This document shows, one piece after another, positions 34,410 to 48,148 of a DNA stretch of 64,000 bases; the first letter of the stretch is position 1, and each line of letters begins with the position of its first letter. Under the pieces are notes generated by a model that was not told where the DNA came from, searched no databases, and saw only the letters and a list, made by a program, of their open reading frames with translations. The position numbers and the translations under genes are program-made. This stretch comes from Salvelinus alpinus (lineage: Eukaryota > Chordata > Actinopteri > Salmoniformes > Salmonidae): the NCBI RefSeq assembly GCF_045679555.1, contig NC_092096.1, forward strand, positions 19,087,227 to 19,151,226, given 5' to 3'.

Positions 34410-34625
34410 TGGCTACGCTGAACAAAAATATTAACCCAACATTTAACAATTTCTAAGATGTTACCAAGTTACAGTTCATATAAGGAATTCAATCAATTGA
34501 AATAAATAGATTATGCCCTAATCTATGGATTTCACATTAACGGGAATGCAGATATGCATCTTGGTCACAGATACCTTAAAAGGTAGGGGGGTTGATCAGA
34601 AAACCAGTCAGTATCTGGTGTGACC
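34410..34625 (-). mobile_element. Tc1-A end remnant in ZNF3 intron
   Basis: CTGAACAAAAATATTAACCC, then the eroded terminal region up to CAGTATCTGGTGTGACCACC, where another repeat takes over. Same insertion as in the other four genes; the transposase part is gone. Duplicate at 41044-41259. Confidence 0.75.
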
Positions 34626-35275
34626 ACCAAATTTTATTTGTCACATGCACCGAATACAACAGGTGTAAACCTTACAGTGAAATGCTTACTTACAAGCCCT
34701 TAACCAACAATGCAGTAAAAAAATAATAATGAGAGCTGCAGTAAAATAACTGTAGAGAGGCTATAAACAGGGGGTACAGGTAGAGTCAATGTGCGGGGGC
34801 ACAGGTTAGTCGAGGTAATTGAGGTAATATGTACATGTAGCAGGAGTTATAGTGAGTATGCATAGATATCATGGTCCAAACACACTAAGACAAAGTGACA
34901 AAGCCTCTTCCACCTCAGGAGACTGAACATATTTTGCAATTGTCCTCAGATCCTCAAAAGGTTCTACAGCTGCACCATCGAGAGCATCCTGACTGGTTGC
35001 ATTACTGCCTGGTATGGCAACTGCTCGGGGCCAGGCTTCCTGCCATCCAGGACCTCTATACCAGGCGGTGTCAGAGGAAGGCCCTAAAAATTGTCAGACT
35101 CCAGCCAACCTAGTCATAGACTGTTCTCTCTGCTACCGCACGGCAAGCGGTACCAGAGCGCCAAGTCTAGGTCCAAAAGGCTTCTTAACAGCTTCTACCC
35201 CCAAGCCATGGCTCTGTTGGGGCGGTATGCAAATTGGAGTGGGCCTAGGGTTTCTGAGATGATGGTGTTGATGTG
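34626..35275 (+). mobile_element. Salmonid repeat plus L2-like RT 3' end
   Basis: 34626-34870 is the AATTTTATTTGTCACATGCA type of interspersed repeat. 34890-35275 reads, with interruptions, as the C-terminus of an L2-like reverse transcriptase: ESILTGCITAWYGNC, LPAIQDLYTRRCQRKA and LFSLLPHGKRYQSAKSRSKR. Both are dead. The duplicate in the ZNF4 intron is at 41260-41909. Confidence 0.7.
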
Positions 35276-35720
35276 AGCCATGACCAGCTATATAAACCAC
35301 GCCCCTCTGCAAACACGAGTTCTCCGATGTTTGTGACAATGCAGTACTTATTTAAAGAGAAGAGAATATTATGTTAGCACACAATAAAATTAAGTGATGT
35401 CACCTTGTCCCCTTAATAATATATCCAAGTGTTTGACATGGGGGAGGGAACCAGTAACTTTATGATCAAACTTTATCAATGTAGAAGCAACAGTCATTTT
35501 TCATACTTTGGTCATACTCCAATTTCATGAAAAACATGATTTTGACTGTTCATGACCTTTAACTGTTCATGTGCTCTGGCAGAGTTCCCGGTCACGTGCT
35601 GTTTTCAACGAGAGAATTGGTTCTTGAGTTCAGTTCAGTTTATGGCTGTGGCTGTGCCAGCTAGTGACGACTGTCTAAAGGCTCTATAGATAACCTCTGC
35701 TCCTCTCTCCTTTCCTCCAG

Positions 35721-37267
35721 ACTCCCTGCAGCTCTCTCTCGCTGTCTCTGAAGAGGAGGTTCTCCCTGATCAGCAGCACTGTGCGCAGGAGTGGAGCCCC
35801 AGTCTGGGGCAGGAGAACCCAGAGCTTCCACAGATTAAAGAGGAACAGGAGGAACTCAGGACCAGTCAGGAAGAAGAGCAGCTTCAAGGGCTGGAGGCTG
35901 ATAATAAATTCACTCCTTCCTGTGTGAAAAGTGAATGTGATCAGGAGGACCCACTTCAGCCCTTCACTTCTCCCCAAACCCAGACTGTGGAGAACAGCGA
36001 GAGTGACCCTAAACAAGTGGATCTCACACCTTTTGTTACTGTGACCCACGTTAAGGGTCTCTACATTCCCTGTGACCCTCCAGATAATCACAACGGTGCC
36101 TCCAGCCAGCTCTCAGCCGTAAGCAGTGACCCGGTAGGACTTAACAGCAGCCCACCAATGGATCCCAACTCATCATTTGATCCCAGCTCATCATTGAATC
36201 CAAACCCATCAATGGGTGAACACCGTTTTAAACCCAGCACCACGTCCAGAAAAACTCACCACTGTGGTGAAATGTTTGCTCTGAAACCTGACCTGCAGAG
36301 GCATGTGACTCTCTCCAAGAAGAGACTCAGTGAATGCCGTTTCTGCAGAAAACGCTACAACTCCACCTGTAAACTGAAGGCCCATGTCAGCCTCTGTCAC
36401 AGTGGGAAACCCTACACCTGCCCTGTTTGTAGCAAGACCTTCAAACTCAAAGGAGATCTGTCCAAGCACATGAGGATTCACACAGGGGAGAAACAATTTA
36501 AGTGTGGCGACTGTGGCAAAAGCTTCCATTGCAAGCAACACTTAACAGTGCACATGGTGACTCACACAGGAGAGAAACCATTTAGCTGTGATGCTTGTGG
36601 GAAAAGCTTCAGTCAGAAAGGGTCCCTAAAGAACCATACACTAACTCACACAGGAGAGAAACCATTTAGCTGTGATGACTGTGGGAAAAGCTTCTGTCAC
36701 AAGTGGTCCCTAAAGAAGCATACACTGACTCACAAAGGAGAGAAGCCATTTAGCTGTGATGCTTGTGGGAAAAGCTTCAGTCACAAGGGGTCCCTAAAGA
36801 AGCATACACTAACTCACACAGGAGAGAAACCATTTAGCTGTGATGACTGTGAGAAAAGCTTCTGTCACAAGTGGTCCCTAAAGAAGCATACACTGACTCA
36901 CACAGGAGAGAAACCATTTAGCTGTGATGACTGTGGGAAAAGCTTCAATCAGAAGGGGAGCCTAAGAAACCATCAACTGACTCACACAGGAGAGAAACTA
37001 TTTAGCTGTGATGACTGTGGGAAAAGCTTCTATCAGAAGGGGAACCTAAGAAACCATCAACTGACTCACACAGAAGAGAAACCATTTAGCTGTGATGACT
37101 GTGGGAAAAGCTTCTGTCACAAGGGGTCCCTAAAGAAGCATCAACTGACTCACACAGAAGAGAAACCATTTAGCTGTGATGACTGTGGGAAAAGCTTCAC
37201 TCAAAAGTCTAATTTACTGACGCATGTGAAAAACATCCACAAAGGTGGCAAACAGGAGGAAAACTGA
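35721..37267 (+). CDS. ZNF3 exon 2: C2H2 zinc-finger protein
   Basis: With exon 1 it makes 570 aa. The acceptor is CTTTCCTCCAG at 35720. Residues 56 to about 235 are acidic and Ser/Pro-rich and contain DPNSSFDPSSSLNPNPS. Finger 1 is a stump (HHCGEMFALKPDLQRH) because nine bases carrying the first CxxC are missing compared with ZNF1/2. Eleven complete C2H2 fingers follow, residues about 261-560, with linkers mostly TGEKPF but KGEKPF once and TEEKPF twice. The array ends [20 protein letters not shown]. Helices repeat a few types (QKG-S-LKK, HKW-S-LKK, QKG-N-LRN), so it may read a repetitive site. Probably nuclear and DNA-binding. Confidence 0.9.
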
Positions 37268-38722
37268 AAGACGAAGGAAAATTAGGACAAAGATATATTT
37301 AGTCACAAGATCAGGATGTGTACAATATTCTGAGTACACATAGACACAAATAGCTGGAATAAGTAAATTGAGTCAATGAGAGGATAGATTAACTGATGAC
37401 TAAATTAGCAGTGCAGATGGTACTATTTTGTTAAGTGCAGAGATGTATTATAGGTAATGAATGTGTAGGGGACTTCTGAAATTCTACAGATTTTGTGGCC
37501 CAGCAGGAAGATCAGCATATCCCAAATCCAGAGGTTGTCAGATCAAATCCCAGGTTGGGTCATATTGAAAAGTCTACTAAGTGATTATGTCAAATGTAAT
37601 CATATTGACATTGAGTACCTTTTTTTTTTCCACCATTTTTGCTAAACAGTGTATCACTAACCTTAACAGAATACATGGTTCCAAATAAAATACAGTTGTA
37701 TTGGTCACATACACGTGTTTAGCAGAAGTTATTGCGGGTGTAGAGAAATGCTTGTGTTTCTAGCTCCAACAGTGCAGTAATATCTAACGATTCACAGTAA
37801 TACACACAAACTTAAAAGTAAAAGAATGGAATTTAGGAATATATAAATATTAAGATGATCAATGTGGCATGGACTAAAATACAGTAGAATAGAGTACATT
37901 ATATACATATGAGATGAGTAAAGCAAAAATATGAAAACATTATTAAAGTGACTAGTGTTCCATTATGAAAGTGGCCAGTGAATTCAAGTCTATGTATATA
38001 GGGCAGCAGCCTCTAAGGTTCAGGGGTACGTAACCGGGTGGAAACCGGCCAAGAGAACATTCTCAAATATGTGGGTGTAAAACACTGTTAAAACCACTGT
38101 TTGTGTGTGGGGGTGGCTGTCCCTAGCATTGCCAAAAGACAAAGAGCTGTGACTGGATCAGTGGTTCACCCAGTCAGGGCCTTGATGGTTTTGGCAACAG
38201 TAACAAGGAGTGATGTGTAATACAACTAGGGTGCGGTGCCCTGGTAATGGGGGGGGGGGGTTTCTTTCTGTACATCAGGTGACGTCTCCAGGAACTAGAC
38301 AAAAAACCTCTAGGGGACCATGACAGAACATCCTGACTACTTTAGGCGACCATTTTGTGACGTCCCGGGAGGTCCTAAAGACTCATTATTGTTTACAGGG
38401 AAGTTTTGTTATTCATTAAAAAAGTTGCTTCTGACCTGATAACATAATAACCACCTGATAACATAATAACCACCAGATAACAGAATAACCACCTGTTAAC
38501 ATAATAACCACCTGATAACATAATAACCACCACCTGATAACATAATAACCAGATAACATAATAACCACCTGATAACATAACCACCAGATAACATAATAAC
38601 CACCTGATAACATAATAACCACCAGATAACATAATAACCACCTGATAACATAATAACCACCTGACAACATAAAAACCACTGGAAAACATAATAAGATTGG
38701 TTAATAATCAAGTAAAGTGTTA

Positions 38723-38807
<85 letters not shown>

Positions 38808-39482
38808 CAGTGAGTTTGTGATTGGCAGTGGGTGGTGGTATGTGCATTAAATTCAGGGCAGTACTACATAAAGCATTGATTTTGTTATGTTATTACATTA
38901 TTCATTAAAAAATGTGTTATTCACTGGTGAATGTAAACTTATTACATTTATTGGAAAAAGTTATTACGTTTACTGGCAAGTTTTTGCATTAACCAGGTTT
39001 ATCACATAAAAACGTTAAGTTGTTACAAATAGAAAATGTATTACATTTACCAGTGTTATTTCATTTACCGTTGTTACATTAATTACTGAACTTAATTCAT
39101 TCAGTTTTATCATAATTATTGATAGAAAAGATGTGTCAGCGGTATTTTGCGACGGGGGAACACTGACTGGATCAAGAGTACCCCCCCCCCCCCCCCCCAA
39201 TTCTCCCAAGGTGCACCACGGAGCAAAGAGATGCTAGATAGTCTAGCTCAGGGATTGACCCTCTATAATATATATGTTTTAATTGTCAGGGTCTCAAGTT
39301 ACTGTGACGAGTTAGAATAGTACAAAACACAAGATGCAATTTTATAGTTTGGTTGTGCATCAGCAGTTTTTCTGTTATCTCTGTCACTGATAGTCACTCA
39401 ATTAGCCCATGACAGGTAACATTTGTTAGACTGGTAAATTAGTCTAGCGGCCAGCTATCTAAACTTGTAGTAATCATAGTCC

Positions 39483-39879
39483 CTGTTAGTGAGCATTTCT
39501 CCTTTGCCAAGATAATCCATCCGTCTGACAGGTGTGGCATATCAAGAAGCTAATTAAACAGCATCATTATTACACAGGTGCACTTTGTGCTGGGGACAAT
39601 AAACGGCCACTCTAAATTTTGCATTCTTGTCACACAACACAATGCCACAGATGTCTCAAGTTTTGAGGGAGTGTGCAACCGGCATGCTGACTGCAGGAGA
39701 GTCCACCAGAGCTGTTGCCAAAGAATTTAATGTTCATTTCTCGACCGTAAGCTGCCTCCAATGTCGGATTAGAGAATTTGGCGGTACGTCCAACCCGGCC
39801 TCACAAGCGCAGACCACGTGTGACCACGCCAGCCCAGGACCTCCACATCCGGCCTTTTCCCCTATGGGATCGTTTGAGG
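39483..39879 (+). mobile_element. Tc1-A 5' half (deleted copy), unit B
   Basis: Duplicate of 32849-33245 with the same truncation point and the same helix-turn-helix sequence. One visible difference nearby is ATAAACGGCC for ATAAAAGGCC. Confidence 0.82.
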
Positions 39880-40107
39880 TGGTGGGGGGTGTTCAAATGA
39901 AGAATTTTCTGTATTTTACAAATATTTGTATGGACTTATTTTTTGTGGCACAAATAAGTCTGTTTTTAGTAGTTGTTGTCAACTCTGTCACCGCTGGCTA
40001 ACCCCCTTAAGATATATATTTTTTGGTCAGTATTGAGAAAATCTATTTGAATCACTGTTCTGGAACAAATGCTTAAACTATTGATGTATTTGGTGTACTA
40101 GATCTAA

Positions 40108-40266
40108 GGCAGTGGAGGCTGCTGAGGGGAGGATGGCTCCTAATAATGTCAGGAATGGAGTGAGTGGAGTGGTATCAACCACATGGAAAACACATCTTTG
40201 TGTTTGATGCCATTCCGTTGAATCCATTCCAGCCATTATTATGAGCCGTCCTCCCTTCAGCAGCAT
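40108..40266. mobile_element. Hairpin MITE, unit B
   Basis: Duplicate of the hairpin element at 33474-33632, with the same arms. Confidence 0.8.
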
Positions 40267-40273
40267 GCACTGA

Positions 40274-40856
40274 TCTAATGGATGTTAACATAATAAATGT
40301 TGTTTTAAGTTATGAATCTAGATAGACATGCCAAAATGCCCGCCATCCAGTAATTGGATCATGATTACTAAGTTTAGATATCTGGCCGTTAAACTAATTC
40401 ACCAGTCTAAAAAGATGTTAGCTGATGTAAGATAATTGAGTGACTGTCAGTGGCTGACATATCAAGAGAGAAACTGCTGATGCACAACCAAACTTCGATA
40501 TTGTACCTTGTGTATTTTGCATTTTCAGAAAGAAATGAAAGAATTAGGAGGTTATTTGGTCCATCAAAATTTATATTTTAAATGTTTTATATGAAGAAAA
40601 ATATTTGTGTGAAGAAGGTAGAATTTGTCCCGTCTTTCAAGAATCCCTGAACTACAATATCTATTCCCAGTATCATTGGTCTGTAGCGTGTAGTAAAACC
40701 CCATCACCATGGGAACGCTGTGATTTGTTTCTGGGCTCCTTACCCGCTGACAAAAACAAAACAAAACAATACGGAAATAAAACGGTAGGGAGCGTTTGTT
40801 TGTGCTCGTCGACGAAGACATACATGTTGAATACCCAATTCTCAGTCGACTGAAAC
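40274..40856 (+). promoter_or_regulatory. ZNF4 promoter and 5' UTR region
   Basis: Duplicate of 33640-34222, with the same conserved ATTGG, CCCCATCACCATGGGAACGC and ACCCGCTGACAAAAAC elements. No promoter difference from ZNF3 was seen, so both genes are expected to be regulated alike. Confidence 0.55.
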
Positions 40857-41022
40857 ATGTCTAAACTACAGTCGTTTCGTGTGTTTTTAAATGAGCGTTT
40901 AACCGCGGCAGCTGTGGAGATTTTCGGGGCAGTTGAAGAAACGGTAGCGGAGTACCGCGAGGAGAATGATCGGCTACGGAGACTGCTGCGGATCACACCG
41001 GAGATAAAACTATGTAGAATAG
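40857..41022 (+). CDS. ZNF4 exon 1: fish ZNF N-terminal module
   Basis: Identical to ZNF3 exon 1 by eye. ATG at 40857, donor ATAG|GTTAG, spliced in phase 1 to 42355. Confidence 0.85.
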
Positions 41023-42354
41023 GTTAGTATGTAGATCTTCAGATGGCTACGCTGAACAAAAATATTAACCCAACATTTAACAATTTCTAAGATGTTACCA
41101 AGTTACAGTTCATATAAGGAATTCAATCAATTGAAATAAATAGATTATGCCCTAATCTATGGATTTCACATTAACGGGAATGCAGATATGCATCTTGGTC
41201 ACAGATACCTTAAAAGGTAGGGGGGTTGATCAGAAAACCAGTCAGTATCTGGTGTGACCACCAAATTTTATTTGTCACATGCACCGAATACAACAGGTGT
41301 AAACCTTACAGTGAAATGCTTACTTACAAGCCCTTAACCAACAATGCAGTAAAAAAATAATAATGAGAGCTGCAGTAAAATAACTGTAGAGAGGCTATAA
41401 ACAGGGGGTACAGGTAGAGTCAATGTGCGGGGGCACAGGTTAGTCGAGGTAATTGAGGTAATATGTACATGTAGCAGGAGTTATAGTGAGTATGCATAGA
41501 TATCATGGTCCAAACACACTAAGACAAAGTGACAAAGCCTCTTCCACCTCAGGAGACTGAACATATTTTGCAATTGTCCTCAGATCCTCAAAAGGTTCTA
41601 CAGCTGCACCATCGAGAGCATCCTGACTGGTTGCATTACTGCCTGGTATGGCAACTGCTCGGGGCCAGGCTTCCTGCCATCCAGGACCTCTATACCAGGC
41701 GGTGTCAGAGGAAGGCCCTAAAAATTGTCAGACTCCAGCCAACCTAGTCATAGACTGTTCTCTCTGCTACCGCACGGCAAGCGGTACCAGAGCGCCAAGT
41801 CTAGGTCCAAAAGGCTTCTTAACAGCTTCTACCCCCAAGCCATGGCTCTGTTGGGGCGGTATGCAAATTGGAGTGGGCCTAGGGTTTCTGAGATGATGGT
41901 GTTGATGTGAGCCATGACCAGCTATATAAACCACGCCCCTCTGCAAACACGAGTTCTCCGATGTTTGTGACAATGCAGTACTTATTTAAAGAGAAGAGAA
42001 TATTATGTTAGCACACAATAAAATTAAGTGATGTCACCTTGTCCCCTTAATAATATATCCAAGTGTTTGACATGGGGGAGGGAACCAGTAACTTTATGAT
42101 CAAACTTTATCAATGTAGAAGCAACAGTCATTTTTCATACTTTGGTCATACTCCAATTTCATGAAAAACATGATTTTGACTGTTCATGACCTTTAACTGT
42201 TCATGTGCTCTGGCAGAGTTCCCGGTCACGTGCTGTTTTCAACGAGAGAATTGGTTCTTGAGTTCAGTTCAGTTTATGGCTGTGGCTGTGCCAGCTAGTG
42301 ACGACTGTCTAAAGGCTCTATAGATAACCTCTGCTCCTCTCTCCTTTCCTCCAG

Positions 42355-43901
42355 ACTCCCTGCAGCTCTCTCTCGCTGTCTCTGAAGAGGAGGTTCTCCC
42401 TGATCAGCAGCACTGTGCGCAGGAGTGGAGCCCCAGTCTGGGGCAGGAGAACCCAGAGCTTCCACAGATTAAAGAGGAACAGGAGGAACTCAGGACCAGT
42501 CAGGAAGAAGAGCAGCTTCAAGGGCTGGAGGCTGATAATAAATTCACTCCTTCCTGTGTGAAAAGTGAATGTGATCAGGAGGACCCACTTCAGCCCTTCA
42601 CTTCTCCCCAAACCCAGACTGTGGAGAACAGCGAGAGTGACCCTAAACAAGTGGATCTCACACCTTTTGTTACTGTGACCCACGTTAAGGGTCTCTACAT
42701 TCCCTGTGACCCTCCAGATAATCACAACGGTGCCTCCAGCCAGCTCTCAGCCGTAAGCAGTGACCCGGTAGGACTTAACAGCAGCCCACCAATGGATCCC
42801 AACTCATCATTTGATCCCAGCTCATCATTGAATCCAAACCCATCAATGGGTGAACACCGTTTTAAACCCAGCACCACGTCCAGAAAAACTCACCACTGTG
42901 GTGAAATGTTTGCTCTGAAACCTGACCTGCAGAGGCATGTGACTCTCTCCAAGAAGAGACTCAGTGAATGCCGTTTCTGCAGAAAACGCTACAACTCCAC
43001 CTGTAAACTGAAGGCCCATGTCAGCCTCTGTCACAGTGGGAAACCCTACACCTGCCCTGTTTGTAGCAAGACCTTCAAACTCAAAGGAGATCTGTCCAAG
43101 CACATGAGGATTCACACAGGGGAGAAACAATTTAAGTGTGGCGACTGTGGCAAAAGCTTCCATTGCAAGCAACACTTAACAGTGCACATGGTGACTCACA
43201 CAGGAGAGAAACCATTTAGCTGTGATGCTTGTGGGAAAAGCTTCAGTCAGAAAGGGTCCCTAAAGAACCATACACTAACTCACACAGGAGAGAAACCATT
43301 TAGCTGTGATGACTGTGGGAAAAGCTTCTGTCACAAGTGGTCCCTAAAGAAGCATACACTGACTCACACAGGAGATAAACCATTTAGCTGTGATGCTTGT
43401 GGGAAAAGCTTCAGTCACAAGGGGTCCCTAAAGAAGCATACACTAACTCACACAGGAGAGAAACCATTTAGCTGTGATGACTGTGAGAAAAGCTTCTGTC
43501 ACAAGTGGTCCCTAAAGAAGCATACACTGACTCACACAGGAGAGAAACCATTTAGCTGTGATGACTGTGGGAAAAGCTTCAATCAGAAGGGGAGCCTAAG
43601 AAACCATCAACTGACTCACACAGGAGAGAAACTTTTTAGCTGTGATGACTGTGGGAAAAGCTTCTATCAGAAGGGGAACCTAAGAAACCATCAACTGACT
43701 CACACAGAAGAGAAACCATTTAGCTGTGATGACTGTGGGAAAAGCTTCTGTCACAAGGGGTCCCTAAAGAAGCATCAACTGACTCACACAGAAGAGAAAC
43801 CATTTATCTGTGATGACTGTGGGAAAAGCTTCACTCAAAAGTCTAATTTACTGACGCATGTGAAAAACATCCACAAAGGTGGCAAACAGGAGGAAAACTG
43901 A
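42355..43901 (+). CDS. ZNF4 exon 2: C2H2 zinc-finger protein
   Basis: 570 aa with exon 1; same plan as ZNF3 (finger-1 stump plus eleven C2H2 fingers). I find five coding differences from ZNF3: linker KGEK becomes TGDK (two replacements), a nearby silent AAG/AAA, a silent CTA/CTT in a GEKLF linker, and PFSC becomes PFIC before the last finger. None of the replacements is in a base-contacting helix position, so ZNF3 and ZNF4 should read the same DNA. The I of PFIC also occurs in the lost tail of ZNF2 (30558), which points to conversion or an ancestral state. Confidence 0.9.
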
Positions 43902-44423
43902 AAGACGAAGGAAAATTAGGACAAAGATATATTTAGTCACAAGATCAGGATGTGTACAATATTCTGAGTACACATAGACACAAATAGCTGGAATAAGTAA
44001 ATTGAGTCAATGAGAGGATAGATTAACTGATGACTAAATTAGCAGTGCAGATGGTACTATTTTGTTAAGTGCAGAGATGTATTATAGGTAATGAATGTGT
44101 AGGGGACTTCTGAAATTCTACAGATTTTGTGGCCCAGCAGGAAGATCAGCATATCCCAAATCCAGAGGTTGTCAGATCAAATCCCAGGTTGGGTCATATT
44201 GAAAAGTCTACTAAGTGATTATGTCAAATGTAATCATATTGACATTGAGTACCTTTTTTTTTTCCACCATTTTTGCTAAACAGTGTATCACTAACCTTAA
44301 CAGAATACATGGTTCCAAATAAAATACAGTTGTATTGGTCACATACACGTGTTTAGCAGAAGTTATTGCGGGTGTAGAGAAATGCTTGTGTTTCTAGCTC
44401 CAACAGTGCAGTAATATCTAACG

Positions 44424-46109
<1,686 letters not shown>

Positions 46110-46385
46110 GGGGGATTGAGGAGTATTTCTGTCTGTAATAAAGCCCTTTTGTGTGGAAAAACGAATTGGCTGGGTCTGGCTCCCCAGTGGGTGGGCCTGT
46201 CTGCCAAGGGGGTTGGCCAATGCCCTCAAAGGCCCACCCATGGCTGCACCCATGCCCAGTCATGTGACATCCATAGAATATGGCCTAATGAATTTATTTC
46301 AATTGATTGAATTCCTTATATGAACTGTAACTCACTAAAGTCCTTGAAATTGTTGCATGTTGCGTTTATATTTTTGTTCAGCATG
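46110..46385 (+). mobile_element. Tc1-A 3' end fragment
   Basis: TAATAAAGCCCTTTTGTGTG, AGGCCCACCCATGGCTGCAC, then the terminal repeat ending GCGTTTATATTTTTGTTCAG. This is the end opposite to the half kept in units A and B. It may descend from the same insertion by a different deletion. Confidence 0.8.
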
Positions 46386-46443
46386 GCGGCTGGCAATGTT
46401 GCTAAACTTTAGAAATTACAAAAATAGCGTTAATTATTGGGTT

Positions 46444-46800
46444 ATTTAAGCAATAAGGCCCGAGGGGATGTGTTATATGGCCAATATACCTTGGCTAAGA
46501 TTTGTTCATAAGCACGATGCAACTCGGAGTGCCTGGATATCGACCTTAGCCGTGGTATATTGGCCATATACCACAAACTCCCGAGGTGACTTGTTGCTAT
46601 TATAAACTGGTTACTAATGTAATAAGACCAGTTTATAGTATTTTTTTGTCATATCCATTGTATATGGTCTGATATACCATGGCTTTCAGCCAATCAGCAT
46701 TCAGGACTCGATCCACCCGGTTTATAATGTCTGATATACCACAGCTTTCAGCCAATCACTATCCAGGACCCAAACTACCTGGTTTATAAGATACTATATA
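46444..46800. mobile_element. MITE-like inverted repeat
   Basis: Arms TATATGGCCAATATACC and TTAGCCGTGGTATATTGGCC face each other around 46500-46546. Downstream, two tandem modules share GATATACCA or GATATACCACAG, CTTTCAGCCAATCA and GGTTTATAA. A known high-copy salmonid repeat by memory; superfamily not certain. Confidence 0.6.
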
Positions 46801-48143
46801 CCAATGTAGCAGTTGTACTGAACTCCTAAGGCCTACAAGTTCTTAAAGAATTAATGTGCATCATTCATTACAATGACCATTAAACAGGCAAAGAGGTCTG
46901 CTTAGATAACCTACGCAGAAAAATATACATATTGACATTATGATTATGACTCTGTAATGACGTTGGCCTTTTGGGGGAGGTTTATGACCCACGTAAATAC
47001 CTTTCCTCTTTTCTCTCTCTCTACTTTATAGAGTTGACTCTTGTAAAGCCTTTGTAACATAGAGAGTCTGGTAACATCAAAAGGTGGGAAACGGAACCAT
47101 ATTTCGGTAATCCAACCAGTAGAAAATATGCGTTGGGACTTAATGAATATGATCTCAGATCAATTGTTGTCTGAGACATTATTACTAATGACAGGATGAC
47201 ATAAACTGTATCTTGGAAAGTTGACACATTCTAGTTATCAGATTCACATGGAATTGTTGTGCAATTTAAAAGTTTAAATATGAAACTATTTGTGAAAAGA
47301 TTAAATGTAATTTTAGCTTCTTAAATGAGAGAACGGTTTGTCATAGAGAAACTCTGCTCACTCAGAGGCCCCGCCCAAGTGAACAGACTTTGGTTGTAAA
47401 CTATGAAACACGCCCTTCTTTCACCACTATATAAACCCGTTGATGAAAATTCCACTTTCTGTTCCAAGGACGAGAGGACGGCGGTCCCCACGTTAAAAGG
47501 ACAAGATCACCAACAGAACTAAGCCAACCTCAGCGTGAGCTCTGGTTGAACGACAAGAACCTAACGAAATTAGCATCGAATTTCAACGTGAAGATGACGA
47601 TCCATAATTAAACCAAATTTTGTATTGCTGATTCAACTTGTTAGCCAGGGTTCGTGAAGATAACCAAGAATTTACAACTTTCAGATGAGACTAGTTAATT
47701 ACATTTACATGATTAGCTTAATCAGGTAATATTAATTACAGATAAATTATTTTATAGAATAGCATGTCATATCACTTAATCCGGCATAGCCAAAGACACA
47801 TCAACTTTAGCTTGCAGGAAAAAGCAGTTTCAGGTGTTTGAAACACACTACATTCTCTGAACCACGCCCCCTCGAACCTCACGTACTTCATGCCCCCTCT
47901 AAAATAATGGGTGCATGATGCCCCTGACTCTTACCAATTACTAAACACATTTAAACACACACACTGTATTACGGCCAAACAGGACCATGCTAAACGGAAC
48001 CAGACATGACTGACCTGGACTGACCATGTGAGAAGATGTTGTAGATGTTGTGTACTGTGGGGTCAGAGTTGACTGTAAATCAGGATTAGGTTCACAACAC
48101 CAGGAGAGTCAAAGTAAACAGGTGTGTGTTATCCATATTGACC
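46801..48143. other. Unassigned stretch
   Basis: AT-rich sequence without a convincing open frame. TATATAAA at 47428-47435 is followed by CTTTCTGTTCCAAGGACGAG, which could be an old LTR or promoter-like repeat, but I see no paired ends or target duplication. I call nothing here. Confidence 0.3.
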
Positions 48144-48148
48144 ACAAT

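Larger units (their letters stand above)
31180..37789 (+). repeat. Tandem duplication unit A (6.6 kb, with ZNF3)
   Basis: Nearly identical to unit B (37790-44423). The left limit is set where the ZNF2 flank stops differing from the ZNF3 and ZNF4 flanks (31179 A, 37789 G, 44423 G). Differences I saw by eye are few: single bases, homopolymer lengths, one extra repeat in the 19-bp array and the TG count. The order inside is 3'-flank repeats, reversed MITE, Tc1 half, MITE hairpin, promoter, ZNF3 exon 1, short intron, exon 2, 3' flank. Confidence 0.9.
37790..44423 (+). repeat. Tandem duplication unit B (6.6 kb, with ZNF4)
   Basis: Direct copy of unit A, offset 6,610 at the left edge and 6,634 through most of its length. 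The offset changes in the G-run near 38250 and in the 19-bp/TG arrays. Contents and order are the same. The contained 19-bp array, TG tract, reversed MITE, Tc1 half and hairpin MITE are at the positions given in the unit A entries. Confidence 0.9.

Noticed and set aside
34895-35276. Short plus-strand frames in the ZNF3 and ZNF4 introns as small genes
   Set aside because: They read as broken L2-like reverse transcriptase C-terminus in several frames.
39181-39198. Long C or G runs (also 31650, 38251, 44883, 45843, 63202) as functional G-quadruplex sites
   Set aside because: Their lengths differ between otherwise identical units, and they are typical slippage or sequencing-uncertain tracts; no further evidence of function.
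46801-48143. TATATAAA at 47428 and following sequence as a gene promoter or an LTR
   Set aside because: No open frame follows, and no paired ends or target duplication were found.
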